A stretch of DNA of 64,000 nucleotides from Roseicella frigidaeris (GCF_003258945.1 NZ_QLIX01000003.1:356019-420018), one strand, 5' to 3'; positions 35,879 through 45,357 are shown, numbered from the stretch's first letter. The notes: generated by a model not told the origin, from the letters alone. Made by a program: numbers and translations.

Positions 35879-38353
35879 TTACTCCGCCGCCACGAGGGTC
35901 TTGAAGGGCTCGGCCACCGCGCCGCCGGCGGCGCGCTCGGCCCAGGGGTCCACCTGCATGAATTGCTGCGCGTGCAGGAATTTCGCGTGCAGCGCCCGGC
36001 GCCCCTCGGCATCCTCGACGATCCGCCGCTTCACGTAGTCGATGCCGACGCGCTCCACCCAGGGGGCGGTGCGCTCGAGGTAGCGCGCCTCCTCGCGGTA
36101 GAGCTGCAGGAAGGCGCCGCAATATTCCAGCACCTCCGCCTCGGTCTCGACCTTGCAGAGCTTGTCGGTGGCGCGGACATGGATGCCGCCATTGCCGCCG
36201 ACCGAGAGCTCCCAGCCGCTATCCACCGCGACGACGCCGAAATCCTTGATCGTCGCCTCGGCGCAGTTGCGCGGGCAGCCGGAGACGGCGAGCTTGACCT
36301 TGTGCGGGTGCCAGGAGCCCCAGGTCATCTTCTCGAGCGCGACGCCCATGCCCGTGCTGTCCTGGGTGCCGAAGCGGCACCAGGTGGAGCCGACGCAGGT
36401 CTTCACCGTGCGCAACCCCTTGGCATAGGCATGGCCGGAGACCATGCCGGCGGCGTTCAGGTCGCGCCAGACCGCGGGCAGGTCCTCGCGCTTCACCCCG
36501 AAGAGGTCGATGCGCTGGCCGCCGGTGACCTTCACCTCGCGGACATCGTACTTCTCCGCGACATCGGCGATGGCGCGCAGCTCCTTCGGATTGGTCAGGC
36601 CGCCCCACATGCGCGGCACCACGGAATAGGTGCCGTCCTTCTGGATGTTGGCGTGCATGCGCTCGTTGACGAAGCGGCTCTGCGCGTCGTCAACGTATTC
36701 GCCGGGCCATTCGCAGAGCAGGTAGAAGTTCAGCGCCGGGCGGCAGGAGCCGCAGCCCTCCGGGGTCTTCCACTCCAGCCGCCGCATCACCTCGGGGATG
36801 GACTTGATCCCCTGCTCGCGGATCGCCTGGCGGACGGCGTCATGGCCATGCGCGGTGCATTTGCACATCGGCTTCTCGCCGGCGGCCTTCTGGAACCCGT
36901 CGCCGAGCGAGAGGGCGAGCAGGCTCTCCACCTGCGGGGTGCAGGAGCCGCAGGAGGCGCTGGCCTTGGTATGGGCGCGGACGGCCTCGAGCGTCGTCAG
37001 CCCCTTCTCGGCGATGGCCCGGGTGATGGCGCCCTTGCAGACGCCGTTGCAGCCGCAGATCTCGGCCGTGTCGGGCAGGGCGGCGACGGCGGCGTTCGGG
37101 TCCGGCGCGGCGGCGCCGAGCGCGGCCGTCGCGACGGCGCGGCCGAGGATGAGGGTGTCGCGCATGGCGGCGACATCCGTGCCCTCGCGCAGCATCTGGA
37201 AGTACCAGCCGCCATCGGCGACATCGCCATACATGACGGCGCCGACGATCCGGCTCTCGCGCAGCACCAGCTTGCGATAGACCCCGCGGGCGGCATCGGC
37301 GAAGGTGATCTCCTCATCGGCCTCGTCGGCGGCGGCGAGCGCGCCGGCCGAGAAGACGTCGATGCCGGTGATCTTGAGCCGGGTGGAGAGCGCCGGCGTC
37401 ACATAGACCGCCTCCTCCTCGCCGGCGAGCTGGGCGGCGCAGACCTTGGCCTGCTCCCAGATCGGCGCCACCAGGCCGAAGACCTGGCCGCGATGCTCGA
37501 TGCACTCGCCGACGGCGAAGATGTCGGCATCCTCGGTGGTCCGCAGCCCGTCATCGACGACGATGCCGCGGTTCACCTCGAGATCCATGGCGCGGGCGAG
37601 ATCGACATTCGGCCGGATGCCGATGGCGACGACGACGAGATCGGCCTCGATCTCCCGCCCATCGGCCAGCTTCACGCCCGTCGCGCGGTCGGTGCCGGTG
37701 ATCTGCTCGGTCTGGCCATTGGTGAAGAAGGCGATGCCGCGCTTGTCCAGGTCGCGCTGCAGCAGCATGCCGGCATGGGTGTCGAGCTGGCGCTCCATCA
37801 GCGTCGGCATCAGATGCACCAGGGCGACGCCCATGCCGCGGCGCTTCAGGCCCCAGGCGGCCTCGAGGCCGAGCAACCCGCCGCCGATGACCACGGCGCG
37901 CTTGTGGCTGCGCGCCGCCGCCAGCATCAGCTCGACATCGTTGATGTCCCGGAACGCGCAGGTGCCGGGCAGGCCGAGGCCGGGGATCGGCGGCGCCAGC
38001 GGCTTCGAGCCGGTGGCGATCAGCAGCCTGTCATAGCCGAGCGTCACGCCGGCGGCGGAGGTGACCGTCTTCAGCGCCCGGTCCACCGCCACCACCGGGT
38101 CGCCGGCGATCAGGCGGATGCCGTTCTCGGCATACCAGTCGCGGCTGTTGATGACGATCTGCTCGAGCGTCTTCTCGCCGGCCAGCACCGAGGAGAGGGC
38201 GATACGGTCGTAATTCGGATGCGGCTCGGCGCCGAAGACGGTGATGTCGTAGCGCTGCGGCGCGCGCTTCAGCAGCTCCTCGACCGTCCGCATGCCGGCC
38301 ATGCCGTTGCCGATGACGATGAGGCGCTGGCGCTGGGGGGAGATCATGTTCAT
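35879..38353 (-). CDS. nirB: Nitrite reductase (NADH) large subunit NirB
   Basis: 824 residues from ATG 38353 (or ATG 38347). Domains in order: FAD/NAD-binding module (RLIVIGNGMAGMRTVEELL, GGGLLGLEAAWGLK, DIFAVGECIEHRG), two BFD-like [2Fe-2S] regions (EICGCNGVCKGAI...CGSCTPQVES; then MCKCTAHGHDAVRQAI and GCGSCRPALN), and the sulfite/nitrite reductase ferredoxin-like repeat with siroheme-[4Fe-4S] ligands in CVGSTWCRFGTQDS and SGCPRNCAEATIKD. It reduces nitrite to ammonium by six electrons in the cytoplasm. Between narK (23 bases) and nirD (6 bases). Confidence 0.97.
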   Translation of the reverse strand: MNMISPQRQRLIVIGNGMAGMRTVEELLKRAPQRYDITVFGAEPHPNYDRIALSSVLAGEKTLEQIVINSRDWYAENGIRLIAGDPVVAVDRALKTVTSAAGVTLGYDRLLIATGSKPLAPPIPGLGLPGTCAFRDINDVELMLAAARSHKRAVVIGGGLLGLEAAWGLKRRGMGVALVHLMPTLMERQLDTHAGMLLQRDLDKRGIAFFTNGQTEQITGTDRATGVKLADGREIEADLVVVAIGIRPNVDLARAMDLEVNRGIVVDDGLRTTEDADIFAVGECIEHRGQVFGLVAPIWEQAKVCAAQLAGEEEAVYVTPALSTRLKITGIDVFSAGALAAADEADEEITFADAARGVYRKLVLRESRIVGAVMYGDVADGGWYFQMLREGTDVAAMRDTLILGRAVATAALGAAAPDPNAAVAALPDTAEICGCNGVCKGAITRAIAEKGLTTLEAVRAHTKASASCGSCTPQVESLLALSLGDGFQKAAGEKPMCKCTAHGHDAVRQAIREQGIKSIPEVMRRLEWKTPEGCGSCRPALNFYLLCEWPGEYVDDAQSRFVNERMHANIQKDGTYSVVPRMWGGLTNPKELRAIADVAEKYDVREVKVTGGQRIDLFGVKREDLPAVWRDLNAAGMVSGHAYAKGLRTVKTCVGSTWCRFGTQDSTGMGVALEKMTWGSWHPHKVKLAVSGCPRNCAEATIKDFGVVAVDSGWELSVGGNGGIHVRATDKLCKVETEAEVLEYCGAFLQLYREEARYLERTAPWVERVGIDYVKRRIVEDAEGRRALHAKFLHAQQFMQVDPWAERAAGGAVAEPFKTLVAAE

Positions 38354-38376
38354 GGCGTGATGTGTCCCGGCTGCGG

Positions 38377-39588
38377 TCAGATGCGGGCGGTGGTGACGGC
38401 GGCGGCGCCCCAGGTGGTGCGCCAGCGGCGCTTCACCCCGGTGAGGCCGACCAGGGCGAGGGCGGCGAGGGCGGCGAAGACCAGGAAGCCGGCCTGGTAG
38501 CTGCCCGTGTATTGCTTCGAGAGGCCGAGGGAGGAGGCGAGGTAGAAGCCGCCGATGCCGCCGGTCATGCCGACGAGGCCGGTCATGACGCCGATCTCGG
38601 CGCGGAAGCGCTGCGGCACGAGTTGGAAGACCGCGCCGTTGCCCATGCCGAGCGCCAGCATGGCAGGCACGAAGGCCGCCAGCGCCAGCCAGGCGCTCGG
38701 CAGGCCGAGGCTGACGATGCCGAGCGCGATGGCGGCGACCGCGTACATCACCGAGAGCGAGCGGACGCCGCCGATGCGGTCGGCCAGCGCGCCGCCGATC
38801 GGCCGCACCAGGGAGCCGGCGAAGACGCAGGCGGCGGTGAAGTAGCCGGCGACGACCGGGCTCAGCCCGTAGACATCGTTGAAGTAGATGGTGAGCGAGG
38901 CGGCGAGGCCGACGAAACCGCCGAAGGTGACGCCGTAGAAGACCATGAACCACCAGGCATCCGGGTTGCGGAGCACGGCGGCGTATTCGGCCAGCGACTT
39001 GGCGGCCGGGCGGTTCGGCGCGTCCTTCGCCATCGCCAGGTAGACGAGGAAGACGAGGATCAGCGGCAGGGCGGCGAGGCCGAGCACGGCGTTCCAGCCG
39101 AAGGCGAGGGCGAGGCCGGGCGCGAAGAGCGCGGCGAAGACGGTGCCCGAGTTGCCCGCCCCGGCGATGCCGAGCGCGGTGCCCTGGTGCTCCGGCGGAT
39201 ACCAGCGGGAGGCGAGCGGCAGGGCGACGGCGAAGGCCGAGCCGGCGACGCCGAGGGCGAGGCCGACCAGCAGGATCTGGGCATAGGTGGTGACGCCGAA
39301 CCACCAGGCGGCGAGGAGGCCGAGGATGACGATCATCTGGCCGATGGCGCCGGTGCGCTTCGGCCCGATGCGGTCCACCAGCACGCCGTTCACCACCCGC
39401 AGCAGCGCCCCGGCCAGCACCGGCACCGCGACCATCAGCCCCTTCTGCGCCGGGGAGAGGTGCAGGTCGGCGGCGATCTGCACGGCGAGCGGGCCGAGCA
39501 GCACCCAGACCATGAAGCTGACGTCGAAATAGAGGAAAGCCGCGATCAGGGTCGGGAGGTGTCCCGCCTGGAGGAAGCCCTTGTTCAC
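38377..39588 (-). CDS. narK: Nitrate/nitrite MFS transporter NarK/NasA-type
   Basis: 403 residues; GTG 39588 (VNKGFLQAGHLPTLIAAFLY) marks the conserved N-terminus, while the open frame extends upstream through the RNA leader. Twelve membrane segments. NarK nitrate-porter signatures: ASRWYPPEHQGTALGIAGAGNSG in the first half and GAVFQLVPQRFRAEIGVMTGLVG-type segment in the second (split here: GNGAVFQLVPQRFRAEI, GVMTGLVGMTGGIGGF), with the conserved membrane Arg residues (FLYFDVSFMVWVLLGP region). First gene of the assimilation operon; imports nitrate for NasA. Confidence 0.94.
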   Translation of the reverse strand: MNKGFLQAGHLPTLIAAFLYFDVSFMVWVLLGPLAVQIAADLHLSPAQKGLMVAVPVLAGALLRVVNGVLVDRIGPKRTGAIGQMIVILGLLAAWWFGVTTYAQILLVGLALGVAGSAFAVALPLASRWYPPEHQGTALGIAGAGNSGTVFAALFAPGLALAFGWNAVLGLAALPLILVFLVYLAMAKDAPNRPAAKSLAEYAAVLRNPDAWWFMVFYGVTFGGFVGLAASLTIYFNDVYGLSPVVAGYFTAACVFAGSLVRPIGGALADRIGGVRSLSVMYAVAAIALGIVSLGLPSAWLALAAFVPAMLALGMGNGAVFQLVPQRFRAEIGVMTGLVGMTGGIGGFYLASSLGLSKQYTGSYQAGFLVFAALAALALVGLTGVKRRWRTTWGAAAVTTARI

Positions 39589-39601
39589 GGTGGGTGGTCT
39601 C

Positions 39602-39705
39602 CGCGGACCCTGATGTCCGCGCGCCGGCCGCCTTTGGCCTGCAAGTCGAGCTCCGGAAGGCCGGTGGCCTCCCACGGCTGGGCTCCGCGCCGCCTTTGGC
39701 GGGAA
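39602..39705 (-). promoter_or_regulatory. Nitrate-operon leader with two AAAGGC hexaloop hairpins (ANTAR/NasT-type RNA)
   Basis: Read on the minus strand, CGCC-AAAGGC-GGCG (39689-39702 region) and GGCC-AAAGGC-GGCC (39626-39639) each form a 4-base-pair stem with the same six-base loop. Both loops have A at position 1 and G at position 4, as described for RNA targets of ANTAR proteins (NasR, NasT, EutV). The second is followed by CGCGGAC-ATCAGG-GTCCGCG (39602-39621), a 7-base-pair hairpin that could be the terminator or hide the ribosome site, ending 13 bases before the narK GTG. The AT-rich promoter region lies further upstream at ~39770-39860. No nasT gene is in the window. Confidence 0.75.
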
Positions 39706-39769
39706 CCAGGACGGCGTGTTCGGCAGCAGGGCTGCGATCGCCGGCTGTCCCTGCTTAGCAGCCTGCCGC

Positions 39770-39885
39770 TTCGGTAATCAATGCCTATTCTTCATGCTGT
39801 TGGCATAGATCGCAGCATATATGATTATGTTTTAAGCATTATCGCACAAAAAATGGGCCTTCTGCCCGATTTCTCGCGCGGCGCC
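39770..39885 (-). promoter_or_regulatory. AT-rich presumed promoter region of the nitrate assimilation operon
   Basis: About 90 bases around 39775-39860 are sharply AT-richer than the surroundings (ATATATGATTATG, TTTTAAGCATTATCG, CACAAAAAATGG). The position, 200-280 bases upstream of narK and just before the two-hairpin leader, suits a promoter with activator sites. An 11-base palindrome CTGCTTAGCAG lies at 39751-39761. No sigma-54 (GG-N10-GC) or sigma-70 pair could be fixed with confidence. Confidence 0.4.
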
Positions 39886-40881
39886 TCAGCCCTCGTTCAG
39901 CGTGAAGAGCAGCAGCAACGTCCGCTGCAGGAAATTCTGGTTGTCGTCGGAGACCAGGGCCACCAGGGTGCGGTCCCCCACCCGGACCGCGCTGACCCCC
40001 TCGAAATTATCGACCGGCAGCGGCGCGGCGATGCGGAGGATCTCCTCGCCTTGCAGGATGGCGCCCGGCCGGGCCTGATGCAGATCGGCCGCGGCGAGGC
40101 GCACCAGCCGGCCGCCGAAGCCGCCGAAGAGCGAGAAGCTGCGCTCCAGCACCAGCGCCCCGCCATCGGGCAGCGGCGCCGCATCGGCGGCGTAGAAGCC
40201 CTCGGCCGGGCGATAGCCGATGCCCGTCCAGCGCCCGGGCCCGCCGAGCCAGGCCTGGGTTGCGCCGGCCCCTTCCTCCAGCGGCAGGGTCTCGGCGATC
40301 GCCAGCCAGCGCCCATCCGCCAGCACGGCCAGGGATTCCAAGCCGCCATTGTTGCTGGCCCGCTGCAGGCCGGGCGGCGGATCGACATAGAGGCCCGGCC
40401 CGTCGAGCCGGCGATAGGCCCGGATGCGGTGCCAGCGCTCGAAGCCGACCAGCCAGGTGCCGTCCGGCAGGCGGGCCAGGGATTCGGCATCGCCGGCATA
40501 GCCGCGCTGCAGCGGGCGGCCGCCGCCGTCGCGGAGCGGCCCGGTCCACAGATCGGACAGGCCGACCGGCCGCCCCCCCTGCAGATCGAGGCGCGCGGTC
40601 ATCCAGAAGGCGAGGTCGCTGACGGCGGTGAGCCGCAGCCCGGCATCGAGATGCAGGGCGGACAGGCCGCCGAAGCCAAGGGCCTCGTCATCCAGCTCGA
40701 GCCCGCCGAGCAGGGTCAGCGGCCCGCCAGGGGGCAGCGGGTCGATATCGAGGGGCCGGGCGGGGGCCAGCGGGGCCGGCGTCGCCGGCCCGCCCAGCAC
40801 GCAGGCCGCGGGGGCCACCGAGGCCAGGCCAGCCGCGAGCAACGACCGGCGCCGCCAGCGCCGGCCGGCGGGATCGGGCAC
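39886..40881 (-). CDS. Esterase-like activity of phytase-family protein, probable Tat lipoprotein
   Basis: 331 residues from GTG 40881, 8 bases after the cobT stop. N-terminus RRRSLLAAGLASVAPAAC is a twin-Arg start followed by a lipobox-like PAAC. The rest is a beta-propeller-like sequence with GFGGLSALHL, AVSDLAFW, GDAESLARLPDGTWLVGFER, NNGGLESLAVLADGRWLAIAE and NFEGVSAVR, matching the esterase-like phytase (phytase-like domain) family. Biochemical role in most bacteria is unproven. The open frame extends into cobT but that start is not supported. Confidence 0.85.
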   Translation of the reverse strand: MPDPAGRRWRRRSLLAAGLASVAPAACVLGGPATPAPLAPARPLDIDPLPPGGPLTLLGGLELDDEALGFGGLSALHLDAGLRLTAVSDLAFWMTARLDLQGGRPVGLSDLWTGPLRDGGGRPLQRGYAGDAESLARLPDGTWLVGFERWHRIRAYRRLDGPGLYVDPPPGLQRASNNGGLESLAVLADGRWLAIAETLPLEEGAGATQAWLGGPGRWTGIGYRPAEGFYAADAAPLPDGGALVLERSFSLFGGFGGRLVRLAAADLHQARPGAILQGEEILRIAAPLPVDNFEGVSAVRVGDRTLVALVSDDNQNFLQRTLLLLFTLNEG

Positions 40882-40888
40882 CGGCGCC

Positions 40889-42757
40889 TCAGGCGACGAG
40901 CGGGGCGCGCTCCATCGCCGCGCGCTGCCAGGCCTCGGCGGCATCCTCGTCGAACAGCTCGGCCAGCTTCTTCATCATGGTCCCACCCAGCTCCTCGGCG
41001 TCCACGATCGTAACGGCACGCCGATAATACCGGGTTACGTCATGCCCGATGCCGATGGCAATCAGTTCCACGTCAGCCCGGCCCTCGATATCGGCGATCA
41101 CCTTGCGCAGGTGGCGCTCCAGGTAGTTGCCGGGGTTGACCGAGAGGGTGCTGTCATCGACCGGCGCCCCATCCGAGATCACCATCAGGATGCGGCGATG
41201 CTCCGGCCGGCCGCGCAGGCGCTTATAGGCCCATTCCAGCGCCTCGCCGTCGATGTTCTCCTTCAGCAACCCCTCGCGCAGCATCAGGCCGAGATTCTTG
41301 CGGGCCCGCCGCCAGGGGGCATCGGCCGCCTTGTAGACGACGTGCCGCAGGTCGTTCAGCCGCCCGGGGTTGCGCGGCTTGCCCTCCTGCACCCATTTCT
41401 CGCGGCTCTGGCCGCCCTTCCAGGCGCGGGTGGTGAAGCCGAGGATCTCGGTCTTCACCGCGCAGCGCTCCAGCGTGCGGGCCAGGATGTCGCTGCACAT
41501 CGCCGCCACCGTGATGGGGCGGCCGCGCATGGAGCCGGAATTGTCGATCAGCAGGCTGACGACGGTGTCGCGGAAATCCGCCTCCCGCTCCCGCTTGTAG
41601 CTCAGCGCCAGCAGCGGGTTGGCGACGATGCGGGCGAGCCGCGCCGCGTCCAGCGTCCCCTCCTCGAGGTCGAACTCCCAGGCGCGCTGCTGCTGCGCCA
41701 GCAGCCGCCGCTGCAGCCGGTTGGCGAGCTTGGAGACCACGCCCTGCAGGTGGGAGAGCTGCTGGTCGAGCTGCTGGCGCAGCCGGCCGAGCTCCTCCGG
41801 GTCGCAGAGGTCGTCGGCCTGCACCTCCTCGTCGAAGGCGGTGGTGAAGGGGTGGTAGCGGCTGGCGTCGTCGGTCTGCGGCACCTCGCGGCGCTGCTGC
41901 GGGCCGCCGGGCTTGTCGTCGCCCTCGGCGGCGGCGCCCTCCTCCTCGGCCTCCTCCACCTCCTCGTCGGCGGCCTCGCCCTGCATGGTCTCGGGCTGGG
42001 CGCCGAGCATGCTCTCCTGGTCCTGGGCCTGCGCCTCGCCCTCGCCGGACTGGTCCTGCTGGGCGGATTGCTCGCCGCTCTCCTCGCCGTCCTCCTGGTC
42101 CTCCGGCTCCGCCTCCACCTCCGCCTCGGCCAGGTCGAGCGCCGTCAGCAACCGGCGGGCGGCGCGGGCGAAGGCGTCCTGGTCCTCGGTGGCCGAGGCC
42201 ATCTCGGCGAGCGCGGCATCGGCCTTCTCGCCGAGCGTGTCGCGCCAGAGATCGAGCACGCGATGCGCCGCCTCGGGCGCCGGCTCGCCGCTGATGCGCT
42301 CGCGCGCCAGCAGGGACAGCGCCGCGGGCAGCGGCAGCTGGTCCTTGCGGGTCATGCGGTCATAGCCCTCAGTCTCGCACTGGTCGGCGAGCCGGGCGCG
42401 GAGATTGGCGGCGACGCCGGCCATGTGCCGGCTGCCCACCGCCTCGACACGCACATCCTCGAGCGCGTCGAACACCTCCTTCGCCTCGCGCCGCGCTGGC
42501 AGCCGGGCATTGTGCACCGTCTCGGAATGGTGCCGCAGGCGGAGCGCGGCCGCATCCGCCGCGCCGCGCAGCTTCGCCATCTCGGAGGCCGGCAGGGCGC
42601 GGGTCGGCAGCGGCAGGCGGACGCGCTTACCGGCGACGCCGCCCGGGCCGGGCTGGAAGGCCACCTGCACCTCGGCATTCGCATGCGCGATGGCGCGCAA
42701 CGTACCGGCCGTCGCGCGCTTGAACTCTTCCTGGCGGGTCAGGTCCTGCTTGCTCAT
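40889..42757 (-). CDS. cobT: Aerobic cobaltochelatase subunit CobT
   Basis: 622 residues. CobT order: N-terminal domain with [31 protein letters not shown]; a highly acidic Glu/Asp/Gln-rich stretch at ~210-285; and a C-terminal VWA domain with the MIDAS motif [11 protein letters not shown], plus [13 protein letters not shown]. Partner of the AAA+ subunit CobS and of CobN in ATP-dependent cobalt insertion into hydrogenobyrinic acid a,c-diamide (aerobic vitamin B12 route). cobS lies 187 bases upstream on the same strand. ATG 42757 is family-consistent. Confidence 0.96.
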   Translation of the reverse strand: MSKQDLTRQEEFKRATAGTLRAIAHANAEVQVAFQPGPGGVAGKRVRLPLPTRALPASEMAKLRGAADAAALRLRHHSETVHNARLPARREAKEVFDALEDVRVEAVGSRHMAGVAANLRARLADQCETEGYDRMTRKDQLPLPAALSLLARERISGEPAPEAAHRVLDLWRDTLGEKADAALAEMASATEDQDAFARAARRLLTALDLAEAEVEAEPEDQEDGEESGEQSAQQDQSGEGEAQAQDQESMLGAQPETMQGEAADEEVEEAEEEGAAAEGDDKPGGPQQRREVPQTDDASRYHPFTTAFDEEVQADDLCDPEELGRLRQQLDQQLSHLQGVVSKLANRLQRRLLAQQQRAWEFDLEEGTLDAARLARIVANPLLALSYKREREADFRDTVVSLLIDNSGSMRGRPITVAAMCSDILARTLERCAVKTEILGFTTRAWKGGQSREKWVQEGKPRNPGRLNDLRHVVYKAADAPWRRARKNLGLMLREGLLKENIDGEALEWAYKRLRGRPEHRRILMVISDGAPVDDSTLSVNPGNYLERHLRKVIADIEGRADVELIAIGIGHDVTRYYRRAVTIVDAEELGGTMMKKLAELFDEDAAEAWQRAAMERAPLVA

Positions 42758-42944
42758 GCCACTCGCTCCCGGATGGCGACGTCCATCCGCATCGGCCCAT
42801 CCGCACGGAGGAGGTCGCGCCGGCGGCGCGACGGGGGCGGGGCGGCGGCGCCGGCGGTCCCCGCGCGCCTCCCGCGGGGCGGCCTGCCCCGGATCGCCGG
42901 GGCCGGGCCGCTCGCGCCGGGCGGCCCGCCCCGTCCTGCCGTCC

Positions 42945-43961
42945 TCAGCCCGCCTTCTTCAGCAGCGTGCCGGTCGGCAGGTCCTCGTTGAAGCAGCGCT
43001 GGTAGTACTCGGCCACCGTGCTGCGCTCCGCCTCGTCGCACTTGTTGAGGAAGGTGAGGCGGAAGGCGAAGCCGACATCGCCGAAGATGCGCGCATTCTC
43101 GGCCCAGGTGATGACCGTGCGCGGCGACATGACGGTGCTGATGTCGCCGGCGATGAAGCCGGCGCGCGTCAGGTCGGCCAGCGCCACCATCGCCTCGACC
43201 CGCTTCTTGATCTTCGTGTCGGAGGGGTCGGCGCCCATCTTCGCCAGGACGATCGAGGTCTCCTGCGCATGCGGCAGGTAGTTCAGCGTGGCGACGATCG
43301 ACCAGCGGTCCATCTGGCCCTGGTTGATCTGCTGCGTGCCGTGATAGAGGCCGGTCGTGTCGCCGAGGCCCACCGTGTTCGCCGTGGCGAAGAGGCGGAA
43401 CATCGGGTGCGGCCGGATCACCTTGTTCTGGTCGAGCAGCGTCAGTTTGCCCTCGACCTCCAGCACGCGCTGGATGACGAACATCACGTCCGGGCGGCCG
43501 GCATCGTATTCGTCGAAGACCAGGGCGCAGGGATGCTGCAGCGCCCAGGGCAGGATGCCCTCGCGGAATTCGGTGACCTGCTTGCCGTCCTTGAGGACGA
43601 TCGCGTCCTTGCCGATCAGGTCGATGCGGCTGATGTGGCTGTCGAGGTTGACGCGGATGCAGGGCCAGTTAAGTCGCGCCGCCACCTGCTCGATATGCGT
43701 CGACTTGCCAGTGCCGTGATAGCCCTGGATCATGACGCGGCGGTTGTGCGCGAAGCCAGCGAGGATCGCCAGCGTCGTTTCCTGGTCGAAGCGGTAGGTG
43801 GTGTCGATCTCCGGCACGTGCTCGGTGCGCATCGAGAAGGCCGGCACCTCGAGATCGATATCGAGACCGAACGCCTCCCGCGCACGGACAGTGGTGTCCG
43901 GGGTGTCGATCGCCGAAGTGGGTCGGATTTCGGCGAGTGTGGCGACCTTGTTCATCGGCAT
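42945..43961 (-). CDS. cobS: Aerobic cobaltochelatase AAA+ subunit CobS
   Basis: 338 residues. Walker [19 protein letters not shown] near residue 80, Walker [15 protein letters not shown], sensor region [20 protein letters not shown], and the [10 protein letters not shown] segment. Length and sequence are typical for CobS, which forms ring complexes with CobT to drive cobalt insertion by CobN. Start ATG 43961 or 43955. The bolA-J protein-cobS-cobT order is widespread in alphaproteobacteria. Confidence 0.97.
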   Translation of the reverse strand: MPMNKVATLAEIRPTSAIDTPDTTVRAREAFGLDIDLEVPAFSMRTEHVPEIDTTYRFDQETTLAILAGFAHNRRVMIQGYHGTGKSTHIEQVAARLNWPCIRVNLDSHISRIDLIGKDAIVLKDGKQVTEFREGILPWALQHPCALVFDEYDAGRPDVMFVIQRVLEVEGKLTLLDQNKVIRPHPMFRLFATANTVGLGDTTGLYHGTQQINQGQMDRWSIVATLNYLPHAQETSIVLAKMGADPSDTKIKKRVEAMVALADLTRAGFIAGDISTVMSPRTVITWAENARIFGDVGFAFRLTFLNKCDEAERSTVAEYYQRCFNEDLPTGTLLKKAG

Positions 43962-44134
43962 CCGCTCAGTGTTCTTGGAGGGCAGACTAGGCCAGGGCTG
44001 CGTGGCAGGCTACCCGGGCCGGGGCGAATTCCCAACCGCAGGATCCCGGGCCGGGCGGCAGCACCGGCCATCAGGCCCGCCCGCGCGCCGCTCCCCGCCC
44101 CCAGCACCCTGGCCCGGGGGCATGGGGCTCCGGC

Positions 44135-44749
44135 TCAGGGCGCCGCCCTGGCCGCCTCGGCCGGCATGCCGGGACGGCCACCGCCGATACGCTGCCGGAG
44201 CAGGCTGTAGGCACGGTTAACGTCCTTCAGGCGATCCTCCGCGCCGCGGTCGCCGCCATTGACGTCCGGGTGCAGCTGCTTCGCCAATTCCTTGTAACGG
44301 GCCCGCAACGCCGGCGGCTCGACCGGCCAGCCCAGGCCGAGAACGTCGAGCGCGGCCCGCAGTTCGGGCGGCGCCTCGCGCTTCTCGTCGGGCGGCCGGC
44401 GGCGCTCGGCATGCAGCGGCGTGTCGCGCAGGATGCCAAGCGGATCGCGCAGATGCTCGCTCGAGAAGCGCGCCGCGCCGCCGAGCCGGCCGAGCGGCCA
44501 AGTCGGCCGCTGCCAGCCGCTGTCGCTGCGCAGATTGGCCTCGATCTCCGCCGGCCCCATGCCCTTGTAGTAGTCCCAGGCCGCGTTGTACTCGCGCACA
44601 TGCGGCAGGCAGAACCAGTGGTAATCGTTCAGCCGTGAGCGCGAACGCGGGGCGCGAAATTCACCCGCCGCCAGGCAACCTGGGGCGTCGCAGGGTCGCT
44701 GCGGCCGGTCCGGATCGGGCTCGGGTTTCTGGCCGCGGCGGGGGGGCAT
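44135..44749 (-). CDS. J-domain (DnaJ-like) molecular chaperone
   Basis: 204 residues from ATG 44749. The J domain is at the C-terminus (~135-195): DVLGLGWPVEPPALRARYKELAKQ-type helix I/II region, the HPD motif in LHPDVNGGDRGAEDRLKDV, and helix III ending AYSLLRQRI. The N-terminal part has a Cys/His-containing segment (RPCDAPGCLAAGEFRAP, DYHWFCLPHVREYN) that may bind metal. This composition, adjacent to cobS and divergent from bolA, is common in alphaproteobacteria. Its Hsp70 client role is unknown. Confidence 0.9.
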   Translation of the reverse strand: MPPRRGQKPEPDPDRPQRPCDAPGCLAAGEFRAPRSRSRLNDYHWFCLPHVREYNAAWDYYKGMGPAEIEANLRSDSGWQRPTWPLGRLGGAARFSSEHLRDPLGILRDTPLHAERRRPPDEKREAPPELRAALDVLGLGWPVEPPALRARYKELAKQLHPDVNGGDRGAEDRLKDVNRAYSLLRQRIGGGRPGMPAEAARAAP

Positions 44750-44868
44750 TGCTGCTTTATGGGCGTGCGCCGGCAGGGGCGCAAGGCGAACCGGACCGGC
44801 TGCGCCGGCCCGGCCGCCCCCTCCCGCAACCGCTTGCAGGATGCGGCGAAACCCTCGAAAAGCCGGGC

Positions 44869-45150
44869 ATGCAGACGCGGTCCGAGCGTATCCGCCAGGC
44901 CCTGGAGGCCGCCTTCCCATCGGCGCGGGTGGAGGTCCGGGACGACAGCCATCGCCATGCCGGCCATGCCGGGGCGCGCCCGGAGGGCGAGACGCATTTC
45001 TCCGTCCTCGCGGTCAGCCCGGCCTTCGCCGGCCTGTCCCGGCTCGCCCGCTCCCGGGCGGCGCATGCGGCGCTGGAGGCCGAGTTCGGCGGCGGGCTGC
45101 ATGCCCTCTCGCTGCGCCTGCTGACACCCGAGGAGGCCGGCGAGGGCTAG
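44869..45150 (+). CDS. bolA: BolA-family protein
   Basis: 93 residues from ATG 44869 (MQTRSERIRQALEAAF). BolA fold markers: VEVRDDSHRHAGHAGA with the invariant His residues, GETHFSVLAVSPAFAG, LSRLARSRAAHAALEAEF and HALSLRLLTPEEA. BolA proteins pair with monothiol glutaredoxins in iron-sulfur and redox control. Divergent from the J-domain gene across 119 bases. The TAG stop is immediately fused to 47-mer repeat copy A4 (the last base of the stop is the first base of the repeat). Confidence 0.92.
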   Translation: MQTRSERIRQALEAAFPSARVEVRDDSHRHAGHAGARPEGETHFSVLAVSPAFAGLSRLARSRAAHAALEAEFGGGLHALSLRLLTPEEAGEG

Positions 45151-45251
45151 AGCAGATCCTGTCCGGATGAACTCATCCGGACAGGTGAAGATGCTCGTAA
45201 AAACAAATACCTAGAGCATTGCAGGTGAACGGAAGTTCGCAGGACATGCTC
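45150..45251 (+). repeat. Composite palindromic repeat: 47-mer (A4) plus 38-mer (D2)
   Basis: A4 (45150-45196) is exactly 47 bases with a perfect 12-base stem (CCTGTCCGGATG with CATCCGGACAGG, loop AACT) between the conserved ends GAGCAGATC and GTGAAGATGCTC. A 17-base spacer, GTAAAAACAAATACCTA, follows. D2 (45214-45251) is 38 bases from GAGCATTGCAGG to ACATGCTC with an inner GTGAAC-GGAA-GTTCGC stem. Same order and sizes as at 1421-1521. Confidence 0.85.
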
Positions 45252-45252
45252 T

Positions 45253-45357
45253 AGGCCACGATCCGCTCGCGCCGGTTCGCGGACCATGGTCCAGGCCCTT
45301 GTTCGATCGCGTGATTCAGGCTTTTCGGCGGGTCCGCCCCGAGCGATCACGCTCTAG
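45253..45357 (-). repeat. Palindromic repeat family C, copy C3
   Basis: On the minus strand it runs from TAGAGCGTGATCGCTCGGG through GTCCGCC-rich inner palindrome, GAATCACGCGATCGAACAAG, GGCCTGGACCATGGTCCGCG and AACCGGCGCGAGCGGATC to GTGGCCTA. It aligns along its length with C1 (18104-18206). It abuts the D2 palindrome and ends 56 bases before the DUF3126 gene. Confidence 0.8.

Noticed and set aside
39770..39860. A sigma-54 promoter for the nitrate operon
   Set aside because: No GG-N10-GC arrangement of the required kind was found on the minus strand.
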